Assembly: GCA_041391385.1 (NCBI GenBank)
Contig: JAWKOD010000005.1
Location: 124,001 to 188,000 of the forward strand
DNA length: 64,000 nucleotides
Source of the DNA: CANIGN01 sp041391385
GTDB lineage: Bacteria; Bdellovibrionota; UBA2428
Direction: 5' to 3'
The notes under the pieces are model-generated. The model saw only the letters and a list, made by a program, of their open reading frames with translations, was not told the origin of the DNA and did not search any database. Within the stretch, counting starts at the first letter, position 1. Each line of letters opens with the position of its first letter. This document shows positions 24,725-34,004 of this stretch, piece by piece. The position numbers and the translations under genes are program-made.

Positions 24725-26952
24725 GCGTAAAGTCTTTAAGTCCACAATATGAAGTACTTGAATTAAATTCTCTGGTAGAGCTTCTCCATCAGTCAGTTAG
24801 TTTATTCCCTGATAATAATGCCTTTACATCGAAAGCATTGTCGCAAGATATTTCTTATTCTGACTTGATGTTAGCGAGTGCTTCACTTCACACTCTATTG
24901 CAGCGCTATGATGTCAATGAGGGAGAAAAAGTTTTATTTTTTACAAAAAACAGCCCCATTTTCTTCCCGCTTCTTTTTGCGTGCGCTTCGAGGCGTTGTG
25001 TTTTGGTTCCTGTAAATCCAGAAAGTACACAATCTGAAATTAAAAACATTCTAAATGATTCGAAAGCAAAGCTTATCTTAAGAGTGGCTGAAGCTATTCC
25101 GCAAATGCCTACACATAAGCTTAATGAGGTTGATGTTTCCGGGGTGTTTGAGGAAGATCACGTTTTTTCAACTGAACTTCCATATCCTTCTACTCTGGAT
25201 TCAAGGGATTCTCCAGTTTTGCTGATATATACTTCTGGAAGTACAAGTCTACCCAAAGGTGTTTTGTTAACTCAGAGAAACCTTTTTCATATGGCTGAAT
25301 CTCTTTCTACATTTTATGAGATTAATTCAGAAGATAAGGTTCTGTGTGTACTCCCTTTTTATCATATTAATGCTCCTATGATTACGGGACTTAGTTGTTT
25401 AAAAGTAGGGGCGCATGTTGTGATCGCAGACATTTTTTCATTCCAGAATGCCTTGTCGTATTGGGAGTTGGTGAGTGAATATGGTGTGAGTATATTGAGC
25501 ATTACTCCGTCGATTGCAGCGGCCCTTTTGAGTCTTGGCTCTAGAGATAAATCTTTAAATCTTAAGAGACTTCGCTTTGCAATGGTTGGAACTGCTCGTT
25601 TTGATCCGGTTTTGTGGAGAGATTTTGAAAAGACGTTTCAGATTCCCTGCTACCAAGGATATGGTTTAACCGAGACCACTACTTGGGCTACAATGACGCC
25701 TAAAGATGATCGTAAGCGATATGATACGGCGGGTATTCCAGTTAATTGTGAGATAAAAATTGATCAGAGTGCTATTCCCTCTGTCCCTGGGGAAAATTCC
25801 AAAATAGGAGAAATTCTTATTGGAGGCGATCTTGTAATGAAAGGGTATCACAATCAAAAGAAGCTCAATAAAGCTTCCTTGGTCGATTCTTTTTTTCGCA
25901 CAGGTGACTTGGGATACCTTGATCATGATGGTCAACTCGTTATTACCGGAAGACTCAAAAATATTATTAAACGAAATGGAATTTTAATATTTCCAGATGA
26001 AATAGATGCTTTTTTGATTTCTCTGTCTTTTGTAAAGGAAGTAAAAACAATTGGAATAGGTGATCATTTTTCGGGTGAGAAAGTGATGTGTTGTGTTGTT
26101 TTCAAAGATGAAGAAAACGCTTACTTGGAAGAGACGATTCGGCAATTAAGATTAGAATTTTCTAGTCAAAAAGTTCCAGATTCTTATTATGTAATGAAAT
26201 CTCTGCCGCGAAATCCAATTGGGAAAATTGATCAAAAGGCTTTATTGGAGCGACTGGATGGAACTCTTTGCGAGAAACTCGTGAGTAAGTTTGATCGTTA
26301 TGAGTATCGTCGTGCGCACTCAGAGTCTTTGGATCAGGTTAAGTCCTTAATCCAAAAAGCACTTTTAAAACAAGAGAAACTGTATTTTGCGGGATTTTGG
26401 GGTGTTGGAAGTCGAAGTGAGCTTAAGGAGTGTGACTTTTTAGCCTTGAATCGCCTTGATAAGTTAATTTGCGAGCTCAATGAAATGTGTGGAGAGTCGC
26501 TGTTTGGAGTTAAACTTATACTTGCCGACGAGCATGCTCGCTGCAATCGCGTTCCTGATGATATTGCTAAATCCTATTTGTTGAAAATTAAAAACGAGGC
26601 AATTCATATGGGAATGGAATGTCTGTATTTAAGTGAAATTTGGAAGAAGTATTCTCTAAGTTTAACTGAGATTAAGCTTAGTGCTGAGCAGGAAAAAGAT
26701 TTCATTGACCTTAAAGAGGATTTGCTTAGGCAGGCCAAAAAAAGAAGCTTTATAACTGAAGACCCAGAAGTAGCAGCTTTGAGGTATTTTACTCTTTGTT
26801 GTACTGAAAAAAAAGTTATAGGTGAGTTTTTAAAGGGAAATGTGTTTTTTACTTACAGTAGTCCACATTTTAAGAAGATTCTCCCTGAAATGCCCACGCT
26901 CTATTTTCATAGTATTAAGCCAGGAGTTGCAGAGAGGCCTTGGTTCATATGA
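24721..26952 (+). CDS. Adenylate-forming (AMP-binding) enzyme with extra C-terminal domain
   Basis: A 743-residue protein. Residues 15-510 are an ANL-superfamily adenylation domain: YTSGSTSLPKG (A3, about 170-180), YGLTETT (A5, about 319-325), RTGDLGYLDHDG (A7/A8, about 395-406), and the catalytic Lys in NPIGKIDQKALL. It should activate an acid with ATP and load the adjacent carrier protein. The last about 230 residues are an added domain with a LILADEHARCNRV motif and a PGVAERPWF tail. I cannot name it with confidence; the pattern loosely recalls DIT1/PvcA-type isonitrile synthases. The substrate is unknown, an amino or hydroxy acid being plausible by analogy to DltA. The gene overlaps the convergent glycosyltransferase by 46 bases. 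Confidence 0.8.
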   Translation: MSVKSLSPQYEVLELNSLVELLHQSVSLFPDNNAFTSKALSQDISYSDLMLASASLHTLLQRYDVNEGEKVLFFTKNSPIFFPLLFACASRRCVLVPVNPESTQSEIKNILNDSKAKLILRVAEAIPQMPTHKLNEVDVSGVFEEDHVFSTELPYPSTLDSRDSPVLLIYTSGSTSLPKGVLLTQRNLFHMAESLSTFYEINSEDKVLCVLPFYHINAPMITGLSCLKVGAHVVIADIFSFQNALSYWELVSEYGVSILSITPSIAAALLSLGSRDKSLNLKRLRFAMVGTARFDPVLWRDFEKTFQIPCYQGYGLTETTTWATMTPKDDRKRYDTAGIPVNCEIKIDQSAIPSVPGENSKIGEILIGGDLVMKGYHNQKKLNKASLVDSFFRTGDLGYLDHDGQLVITGRLKNIIKRNGILIFPDEIDAFLISLSFVKEVKTIGIGDHFSGEKVMCCVVFKDEENAYLEETIRQLRLEFSSQKVPDSYYVMKSLPRNPIGKIDQKALLERLDGTLCEKLVSKFDRYEYRRAHSESLDQVKSLIQKALLKQEKLYFAGFWGVGSRSELKECDFLALNRLDKLICELNEMCGESLFGVKLILADEHARCNRVPDDIAKSYLLKIKNEAIHMGMECLYLSEIWKKYSLSLTEIKLSAEQEKDFIDLKEDLLRQAKKRSFITEDPEVAALRYFTLCCTEKKVIGEFLKGNVFFTYSSPHFKKILPEMPTLYFHSIKPGVAERPWFI

Positions 26953-28016
26953 TGTTCTGTGACTCCAACAGCTGATTGAAATATTTCACTGTGTTTATGG
27001 CTAAAAGCTTTGAAGGTCCATTTGGCGTTTCGTCGCCAAAGAGTTTCTCCTATTTTTTCTATACTATCTGGATTTTGGTAAGCATGCTCAAGCATATCTT
27101 TGAGAGACGAGATTTTTTCGGGATTGTAAAATAGAGCTGAATTGTCTTTTAGCATCTCCTCAAAACAATCAAGCTGAGGGAGTATGACTGGTAGTTTGAA
27201 ACTTTGCATGAGAGCTAAGGATCCTGAAGAGAAAACTGAGCGATAGGGGAGTATTCCAACATGAGAACGTGCAAAGACTTGGGGAACTTCTTCGTTACGA
27301 ATATGTCGATTGATGAATGTAATTCTCTCGTCTCGTAAGCAGTATCCTTTGATTTTTTTCTCGTACTCTTTGTCGTGTGCTTTACCTACGACGAGTAAGC
27401 GAGACGGACCAACACAGGCACCAAAAAAAGCATCGAAAAGGTCCTCGAGGCCCTTGTAGGGGCGAATCATTCCCATAAAAAGAAAGGTAAATGCATTACT
27501 ATCAAGGGCACGTTTAAGGTCACGTGATAAAGCAGAAGTTTTGCATCTACCAAAGACGCTCGCGTAGTGAGGGTGTTTTAGAACTATAAATTTTTCAGAA
27601 GAAACTTTAAGGCGCTTAGTTGCTATTTGAAGACCTGACTTATTGTGAATAATGATTTTGTGAGAGAAGAAAGCAAATATAAAGTTTCCGATATTATTAA
27701 GTAGAGGGAATTTGTTTTCATGGGGGTGTAGGTTGTGAAAGGTCCATATTATTTTGAGGCCTCTCATTTTGAGGCGAAGTAAAACGAGTGTGGCTTTAGA
27801 AAGACTTCTAACAGAGCTTGCCAGTCCTTCTTTTTGAACGAGCGGATCGACCCAATGCAGATGTATCAGGTCTGCTTTTTTTGATCGTTGAATGATATGG
27901 TGAAAGTCATTTTTTTTAATTCCAATGTATTCTATTCCTTGTTTTTTTAAATAATGTTTAAGTTCTGCTTGATAGGGGTTGGCTGAAGAATAACAAGGAT
28001 AAAATATAACTTTCAT
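26907..28016 (-). CDS. GT4-family glycosyltransferase
   Basis: A 369-residue GT-B protein. The N-terminal half has an HLHWVDPL segment and WTFHNLHPHE (about 112-121). The C-terminal half has MGMIRPYKGLEDLFDAF (about 205-221) and the donor-binding stretch LPYRSVFSSGSLALMQSF followed by LPVILPQ, matching GT4 enzymes, where an E-x7-E motif is usual; here the first Glu is replaced by Ser and the second position is not Glu, so activity is uncertain. It converges on the adenylating enzyme with a 46-base coding overlap and lies 19 bases downstream of the radical SAM gene, with which it is probably cotranscribed. Confidence 0.75.
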   Translation of the reverse strand: MKVIFYPCYSSANPYQAELKHYLKKQGIEYIGIKKNDFHHIIQRSKKADLIHLHWVDPLVQKEGLASSVRSLSKATLVLLRLKMRGLKIIWTFHNLHPHENKFPLLNNIGNFIFAFFSHKIIIHNKSGLQIATKRLKVSSEKFIVLKHPHYASVFGRCKTSALSRDLKRALDSNAFTFLFMGMIRPYKGLEDLFDAFFGACVGPSRLLVVGKAHDKEYEKKIKGYCLRDERITFINRHIRNEEVPQVFARSHVGILPYRSVFSSGSLALMQSFKLPVILPQLDCFEEMLKDNSALFYNPEKISSLKDMLEHAYQNPDSIEKIGETLWRRNAKWTFKAFSHKHSEIFQSAVGVTEHHMNQGLSATPGLIL

Positions 28017-28035
28017 TTCAAATTATTTAACCCCC

Positions 28036-29094
28036 TCATATTTTCCCAATATTCTGATCGGAAGATGAACTCATTTTTAGGAGAGCTGCTTTCTCAGTAT
28101 CTCCGAATGTGGCTGTTTCGTAATTGTTGTTCTTGTCTATGACGGGCTCCATTGAAAAGAGTAAAGCTTCTTTATCAGGAACTACTTTTTGTATTTCTCT
28201 TAAATAGAGATGTGCCTTGGGGACTCCACCGGGGGGAACAATCATTTTGATTCTTACGTGGCGTTTTCTGCCGCTTTCTAAAAGCTGGATACGCTTTTCT
28301 GCGAGTTTGATAAGACGCTCTCTTAGTGGAGCAATTTTAAAAAATTCAAAGTGCAATGAAAGATTGATAGCAGAAACTTCAAGGAGTTTGCAGAGATAAT
28401 CAGCACTTTTGGAGCCATTGGTATTTGTTACTATGATACAACGTCCACTGTATTGCTTACGTATCCATCCTAGAAACTCTAAGTAATGGGGGATTAAGGT
28501 GGGTTCTCCTCCGGTAAGGGTAAATTTAATTTTTTGTGTAGGAGCAATTTGTTCATAGAGTCTTTTAACTGTTTCCTTGAGGCTCTCAAGGCTAGGGTAG
28601 GGATCGGTTGCATTGTGTACGGAGTCGGGACAGTAGGAGCAGTCAAAGTTGCAGCGACGACCAACATTCCAATTGACGTTGAGAGTAGGGTTTTTCGTAA
28701 GATGCTCAGTTCCAGCTATTGCTGTAATAGAAAATTCTTCTTCTGTATAAGGAGTGGCTTCTCTTTCTAGATCTAAGAGCCTCTTGAGTTCTTTTGAATT
28801 AATAGCTTTTGGCATTTTCATGTCGTCTGCGCAATGACAATTACTACGCTCACATATACGAGGGCTTTGGAGGAGTTGAAAACCGGTATGAATATTTCCA
28901 ATTTTTCCCCCGACTTTGCAGACAGAACCAAATACGTCACCATCATCTTCGATGATCAAATTGTTTTTTCCAACGAGGCAGGTCCAACCCTTCCATTTAT
29001 TTTTAGCAAGGAGCTTAAGTTCTTGAATACTAGCTTCGGATTCTCGGTTGTTGCCAAGAACTTTCACCTCTTTGGGTTTAGTTGTGACTGCCAT
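28036..29094 (-). CDS. Radical SAM protein with N-terminal SPASM-like Cys domain
   Basis: A 352-residue radical SAM enzyme: the [4Fe-4S]-binding CxxxCxxC is C148-C152-C155 (RRCNFDCSYC), and the SAM motif FTLTGGEPTL follows. Cys39, Cys59, Cys81, Cys86 and Cys88, with DGDVFGSVC and GNIHTGF between them, look like a SPASM/twitch auxiliary-cluster domain, but placed before the radical SAM core rather than after it. The substrate is unknown; SPASM-type proteins often modify peptides or sugars. It is the first gene of a leftward pair with the GT4 gene. Confidence 0.8.
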   Translation of the reverse strand: MAVTTKPKEVKVLGNNRESEASIQELKLLAKNKWKGWTCLVGKNNLIIEDDGDVFGSVCKVGGKIGNIHTGFQLLQSPRICERSNCHCADDMKMPKAINSKELKRLLDLEREATPYTEEEFSITAIAGTEHLTKNPTLNVNWNVGRRCNFDCSYCPDSVHNATDPYPSLESLKETVKRLYEQIAPTQKIKFTLTGGEPTLIPHYLEFLGWIRKQYSGRCIIVTNTNGSKSADYLCKLLEVSAINLSLHFEFFKIAPLRERLIKLAEKRIQLLESGRKRHVRIKMIVPPGGVPKAHLYLREIQKVVPDKEALLFSMEPVIDKNNNYETATFGDTEKAALLKMSSSSDQNIGKI

Positions 29095-29277
29095 ATGAAA
29101 ATTTTCCTTCTCTTTGTCCCAATAAGCAAATTAATGGCAGGAGCAAAGTTTTGACACTACTTGTAAATCTAAGATTCTACTGGCCTCTGGTTGAGATTCT
29201 CGCTTTATCACTGAAGTGAGTAAATATGCTTTGTTTTTTTGTGCTGAATGGGGAGTGCCACGTTATACTTATGAGTG

Positions 29278-30180
29278 ATGGAAAAGAATTTAGTCAGTCT
29301 TGAAAGCTTAGCCGGAGAACATGCTGAAGAGCTGACTGCTCTGCTTTCTACAGGCGAGCATCCGTCTGTATTTGAAGACTATGTTGATTTTCAGGTTCTA
29401 TTAGTGAGAAAAATACTCATTGCAGACAATTCACTCTCATTTAGCACAGAAGCTTTTTTAATAAAAAAGCGCCATGTGTTTATCTATGAACGCTCGCAAC
29501 GCGGATTTCTCGAGCTTAAAAAGGGTCATCAAGATATGCTTAAATTGCTAGAGGGGTATTATGTTGAAAATCAAAAAGTAATCAACGGGTATTCTGATGA
29601 AATTGAAAAGCTTGAGGACAGCCTTTTTGAAAGACAAGTGCCAAGTTATTTTATGGATGTTTGGTTTGACCTCAAAAAAGACCTCGCGAAAGTAGAAAAC
29701 TTCTATTATCGAAATTTAGCCGTTTATAAAGAGTTTTATAAGAAGTGTGAATCGAGTTTTAATGAAAAAGCAGATGAGTTTAAGGATATAGAAGACCTTA
29801 TAAACTTTCAAAGCTCTAATCTTGTTTCGACAAAGGTTCGAATGGACAGTCTTCATCATTATTACGATTCCATCAAAAGTGAACGACTTAATAAAACGCT
29901 ACTTGCGTTAACATTAATTTCTGGAGTGTTTTTGCCCCTTAATTTAATCGTTGGTTTTTTTGGAATGAATACAAATGGGCTTTTTTTTAAAGAAGACCCG
30001 ACAGGAACACAAAATGTTTTAGCTATCTTGATCGGAATTATTGTTTTAGCTCTTATTGGAATTCCTATCATCAAGCTCTTTGATAAATACTTTTTTAGGT
30101 TTCTTCTTGGCCGCTATGATTTTTATAAAAACATATCTAAAAAAATTGAGCATTTAGATGAGCACTTGAAAGTAAAGTAG
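29278..30180 (+). CDS. CorA-family divalent cation transporter
   Basis: About 300 residues. A long cytoplasmic helical domain (to about 210) is followed by two transmembrane helices near the C-terminus, with the CorA signature GMN directly after the first helix (VGFFGMNTNGLFF) and a basic tail. This is the normal CorA/ZntB layout for a pentameric Mg2+/Co2+ or Zn2+ channel. The N-terminal domain is shorter and more diverged than in classical CorA. The start may be GTG 29275 or ATG 29278, which are adjacent. It is separated from the downstream exported protein by about 50 bases. Confidence 0.82.
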   Translation: MEKNLVSLESLAGEHAEELTALLSTGEHPSVFEDYVDFQVLLVRKILIADNSLSFSTEAFLIKKRHVFIYERSQRGFLELKKGHQDMLKLLEGYYVENQKVINGYSDEIEKLEDSLFERQVPSYFMDVWFDLKKDLAKVENFYYRNLAVYKEFYKKCESSFNEKADEFKDIEDLINFQSSNLVSTKVRMDSLHHYYDSIKSERLNKTLLALTLISGVFLPLNLIVGFFGMNTNGLFFKEDPTGTQNVLAILIGIIVLALIGIPIIKLFDKYFFRFLLGRYDFYKNISKKIEHLDEHLKVK

Positions 30181-30232
30181 GATAGAGGAGCTGTGATTTA
30201 TTCTCTTACGGAGTCCGATCTTTGGATTGTAA

Positions 30233-31342
30233 ATGATGAAAATTAGAGCACTTACTATTTATACTTTGTTTCCTTTGTTAGGTTTTCAGAGCGCACATGC
30301 ACTTGCTCCAGAGTTAGCGTGTGCGATTCTTCTTAAACGTGCAAAGGTTAATTACGCCTGGAGAACGGGGCGTGACATGGGGGCTCATGTAGAAATTATA
30401 GGAGCTTTGCAAAAGTTTTTACGTGATGAAACTCTTACTCAAACTGACAAGGAAATGCTCGAGCTCCATAACTTGACTGACTTGATGGAGTATTGGAAGA
30501 CGCAACCTAAGCTCAAGCAAAAAATGAGGTATTGGTTAGAGCTTTTTATAGTCAATCAAACAAAAGACTTTAAAGAAAATAAAGCTGCTTACCAGCAAGC
30601 AATAGCTGAGTTGAATTTAATGGATCGTACGGGCATGCTTGCAAGTCTTTTTATTGCACGCCACCCATTCTTTGTTTTTTATCTTACGGTTATTTTTGGC
30701 CCCTTCGCAGCGAACGCTTTATATGATGAGCCCGTTAGCTCAGAGGAAGCTGATGAAATATTAAAAACTCCTGTGCCCGATGACGAAATTGAGTATGTTT
30801 TTTACCCAAAACATGTTGGGATGAGAGTACGCGACCAGTTCTTCGACGTTGGTCCAAATAGACTCACGAAACTTGAATCTGCGCCAGAGCGACCACGCCT
30901 TGATGGCGTTACACTTATTCGTATTAAGGGTGATTCGGGTTTAGCGGATAGAGTCCTAGAGCGCGTTAAAAATTATCCTGTAGATAAGAAAGGTGTTTAC
31001 AATACGTATAATAGCTCTTGTCTGGCGAATGCTAACGATTTAATCCGAGATGAGACGGGGCTATGTATACCTCCTGGTATTGCGACTCAACCTTCAGCGA
31101 CAGAGGGATGGCTTAAGTTAAGGGAGTTTTTTGGGAGTGCAAAAATTACTCAGATAAAGACCCTGGCTCCTGATAAGAAGTATCGACAAACAGCCTATAA
31201 TCCGCCTCCAGAGCGCACGCGGTTTTATAAAAATACGAAATACCTGCCAGAGACCACAGTGCTTTTTGGTGAACTTGCAATTCTCGACTTGCTACATGAT
31301 TCAGCAGAAGTGAATTTTCCTAAACAAAAACAACAAGAGTAA
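30233..31342 (+). CDS. Exported hypothetical with possible NlpC/DUF4105-like fold
   Basis: A 369-residue protein with a signal peptide (IYTLFPLLGFQSAHA, cleavage near residue 24) and a hydrophobic segment near residues 140-164. The C-terminal part has KHVGMRVRDQFFDVGP (about 194-209) and, later, NTYNSSCLANANDLI (about 260-274). A His-containing strand followed by a Cys before a helix is the order seen in permuted NlpC/P60-like and DUF4105-type periplasmic domains. That is a weak inference with no homology shown. It could be a periplasmic hydrolase or a structural protein. Confidence 0.6.
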   Translation: MMKIRALTIYTLFPLLGFQSAHALAPELACAILLKRAKVNYAWRTGRDMGAHVEIIGALQKFLRDETLTQTDKEMLELHNLTDLMEYWKTQPKLKQKMRYWLELFIVNQTKDFKENKAAYQQAIAELNLMDRTGMLASLFIARHPFFVFYLTVIFGPFAANALYDEPVSSEEADEILKTPVPDDEIEYVFYPKHVGMRVRDQFFDVGPNRLTKLESAPERPRLDGVTLIRIKGDSGLADRVLERVKNYPVDKKGVYNTYNSSCLANANDLIRDETGLCIPPGIATQPSATEGWLKLREFFGSAKITQIKTLAPDKKYRQTAYNPPPERTRFYKNTKYLPETTVLFGELAILDLLHDSAEVNFPKQKQQE

Positions 31343-31424
31343 TAAGCTGGGTGCCCTCTGAGTCGTTTCTGCCTGAGCTACTTTAGAGCTTGGTACTGCT
31401 TAGATTTAATATAAGATCTAATTT

Positions 31425-33290
31425 ATGTTTTCGTTGCATCGAAATTCGTTCATTGCTGTTGGTGCTCTATTAGGGATTTTATTAAATATTCTTCTCTTTT
31501 ATGCCTTTGGAGTTAAATCTGAAGTCGCTAATATTCCGCTTTTTTTGACTCTAGCTTTTGGAGGATTCCCACTTGTTTACGGTCTCATTCGCAAGGCGCT
31601 AAAAAAAGAATTTGGCGCTGACCTCCTCGCCGGAATTTCTATTGTGACTTCTATCGTTCTGGGAGAGTACATGGCGGGGTCTATTGTTGTGCTTATGTTG
31701 GCCGGAGGGGAGACACTCGAGGATTATGCTCTGGCAAGTGCTTCGTCAGTGTTGAAAGCTCTTGCGAATAGAATACCTTCCTTTGCTCATAGGAAGAATG
31801 ATAGCCAACTTGAAGAAGTGCCTTTGCAAGAGATCAAGGTAGATGATGTCATTGTCGTTTATCCTCATGAGACCTGTCCGGTTGATGGCCTTGTCCTAGA
31901 GGGGCACGGCTCGATGAATGAGGCTTATCTTACGGGTGAACCTTTTGAAATCAGTAAGACTCAGGGATCCACGGTTATTTCTGGAGCAATAAATGGAGCT
32001 TCTGCTTTGACTATTCGGACAACTCATAAAGCTATCGACTCACGTTACGCAAAAATTACGCGAGTCATGCAAGAGTCTGAGCAGAAGCGACCTCGTATAC
32101 GGCGTATAGGTGATCAAATTGGTGCCTATTATACACCTTTCGCTTTGCTGCTAGCGCTTTTGGCATGGGGGCTAAGTGGTGATCCTCTTCGTTTTTTAGC
32201 TGTTCTGGTTGTTGCAACTCCTTGTCCTCTTCTTATTGCAATCCCAATTGCGATTATGGGGTCAATTTCACTTGCCGCTAGACGATCTATTATTATTAAA
32301 GATCCCGTAGTGCTTGAGCAGATTTCACAATGCCGGACAGCTATTTTCGATAAAACCGGAACTTTGACTTACGGCGAGCCTAATTTAGAAAAAATATCAC
32401 TCGCTGTAGGTTTTGATGAAGATGTAGTTTTGCAACTTGTTGCAAGTATAGAGCGGTATTCAAAACATCCTCTTTCGAGAGCTATTTTAAAAAAAGCGAG
32501 TGAAAGGAATCTTGCACTCATAGAAGCGACTCAGGTAAAGGAGCCTCCAGGGCAGGGGATTAAAGCTCTTGTGAGTGGCAGGCAATTGCAGATCACAAGT
32601 CGCAGTAAATTGCTTAAGATGAATTTTGCAGAAATCTCTCTTTTACCACCACAAAGCGCAGGACTTGAGTGTGTTGTGTTGGTTGATGATAAATATGCTG
32701 CAACTTTTCAATTCTTTGACTCTCCACGAGTGGAGAGTAAATCTTTTCTTGCCCACTTGGGCTCTAAGCATAGCTTTGATCGAGTCATGATTATTTCAGG
32801 TGATAGAGAATCTGAAGTTCGTTACTTGGCAAAACAAGTTGGAGTGAAAGAAGTCTTTGCAGAAAAAACTCCAGAAGAAAAATTATCCTTAGTAAGAGCA
32901 GAAACTTTAAAGAGTAAGACGTTGTACGTGGGCGATGGAATTAATGACGCCCCAGCCATGATGGCTGCGACCGTAGGCATGGCTATCGGAGAAAATAGCG
33001 AGGTTACGAGTGAGGCGGCTCGCGTTGTGATTATGGATAACGATCTCAAGCGTGTTGATGAGTTTATGCATATCAGTCAGCACATGTTTAAGATTGTGCT
33101 CCAGAGTGCAATAGGAGGCATGCTACTTAGTTTAGTCGGAATGATATTCGCTGCCCTTGGTTATCTTTCACCGGTAAACGGCGCTATTTGCCAAGAGATC
33201 ATTGATGTCTTTGCAATTCTAAATGCATTGCGAGCTGCATTTCCACCAAAGGTCCTTTCGGATTTTGAACGAAAAGCAAGTCTTCAATAA
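31425..33290 (+). CDS. P1B-type heavy-metal-translocating ATPase
   Basis: A 621-residue P-type ATPase. It has the actuator TGEP loop (AYLTGEPFEI), the phosphorylation site DKTGTLTYGEP (about 305-315), a P1B-type HP dipeptide (SKHPLSRAI), and the hinge VGDGINDAPAM. The metal-selectivity motif in the sixth helix is TPCPLL, not CPC (Cu) or SPC (Co-type), placing it in a less studied P1B subgroup. The usual N-terminal heavy-metal-associated (CxxC) domain is missing and there are few N-terminal helices. The metal and direction (probably export) are unknown. Upstream is the exported protein; downstream a possible hairpin pair occurs at 33304-33341. Confidence 0.88.
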   Translation: MFSLHRNSFIAVGALLGILLNILLFYAFGVKSEVANIPLFLTLAFGGFPLVYGLIRKALKKEFGADLLAGISIVTSIVLGEYMAGSIVVLMLAGGETLEDYALASASSVLKALANRIPSFAHRKNDSQLEEVPLQEIKVDDVIVVYPHETCPVDGLVLEGHGSMNEAYLTGEPFEISKTQGSTVISGAINGASALTIRTTHKAIDSRYAKITRVMQESEQKRPRIRRIGDQIGAYYTPFALLLALLAWGLSGDPLRFLAVLVVATPCPLLIAIPIAIMGSISLAARRSIIIKDPVVLEQISQCRTAIFDKTGTLTYGEPNLEKISLAVGFDEDVVLQLVASIERYSKHPLSRAILKKASERNLALIEATQVKEPPGQGIKALVSGRQLQITSRSKLLKMNFAEISLLPPQSAGLECVVLVDDKYAATFQFFDSPRVESKSFLAHLGSKHSFDRVMIISGDRESEVRYLAKQVGVKEVFAEKTPEEKLSLVRAETLKSKTLYVGDGINDAPAMMAATVGMAIGENSEVTSEAARVVIMDNDLKRVDEFMHISQHMFKIVLQSAIGGMLLSLVGMIFAALGYLSPVNGAICQEIIDVFAILNALRAAFPPKVLSDFERKASLQ

Positions 33291-33456
33291 ACACTCCTCA
33301 AATAGGGATTAATTGTCCCTAAGATTGGGGAAATTTACCCCACTTATAGGGAGCATCGTGTGGCTTGGTGCTTAAGCTCCAACACAAGTAACTTGTAGCT
33401 AGTTTAAGCTGGCTCGTATATTGCAACTCTTTAAAAGTATAAAAGGGGTAAACAGA

Positions 33457-33978
33457 ATGAATACACAAAAAGCAAAAAAACTTACAACTAAAAGAGAATT
33501 CGACCTCATCGAAAAATCACGAGAAAATTTAGATAAGAGCCAGTTAAAGTCTCTTATTGATCGAACTCGAAAGCTGAGAAATAAATATCGAGATCTTTCA
33601 AAAAGTCAGGCTCGGAAAGATCTCAACAAATTTAGAATCCAAACAAGAACCGTAGAAAAGGCAGAGCTCTTTCAATGTCTTCTTGAACGTCTTGATTTGA
33701 AACTCAAAAATAAAAAATCTTCATCGAAATCTCAAAAAATGACTACGAAGCCTGTAAAGCAAAAAGCAATTAAAAAAAGTTCGAAGAATGAAGTATTGAA
33801 TCAATCACATGAACTTCTACGAGATGATTTGGCTAAGCCTTTAAAATATTCAGAGAGTACACGTAAAAATCGAAAAGCTAAGAGATTTGCTGTAGCCTCT
33901 AGCGAGCGTATAGGTGGGCACATAAGCACGCAGAATAAGCGAAATCAAAAAAAGCGAGAAATTCAGAACGCGCATTAA
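33457..33978 (+). CDS. Small highly basic protein of unknown function
   Basis: About 173 residues, extremely rich in Lys, Arg, Ser and Gln, with no hydrophobic core and a coiled-coil-like first half. ATG 33457 is chosen because AAGGGG lies 10 bases upstream. The composition resembles nucleic-acid-associated proteins (histone-like or ribosome-associated), and the N-terminal half (KTRKLRNKYRDLSKSQARK pattern) looks alpha-helical. I recognise no family, and function is unknown. It is preceded by two short GC-rich inverted repeats (33304-33341) that could regulate it. Confidence 0.55.
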   Translation: MNTQKAKKLTTKREFDLIEKSRENLDKSQLKSLIDRTRKLRNKYRDLSKSQARKDLNKFRIQTRTVEKAELFQCLLERLDLKLKNKKSSSKSQKMTTKPVKQKAIKKSSKNEVLNQSHELLRDDLAKPLKYSESTRKNRKAKRFAVASSERIGGHISTQNKRNQKKREIQNAH

Positions 33979-34004
33979 TGTATCGTGAAACAGGAATGCT
34001 ATCT

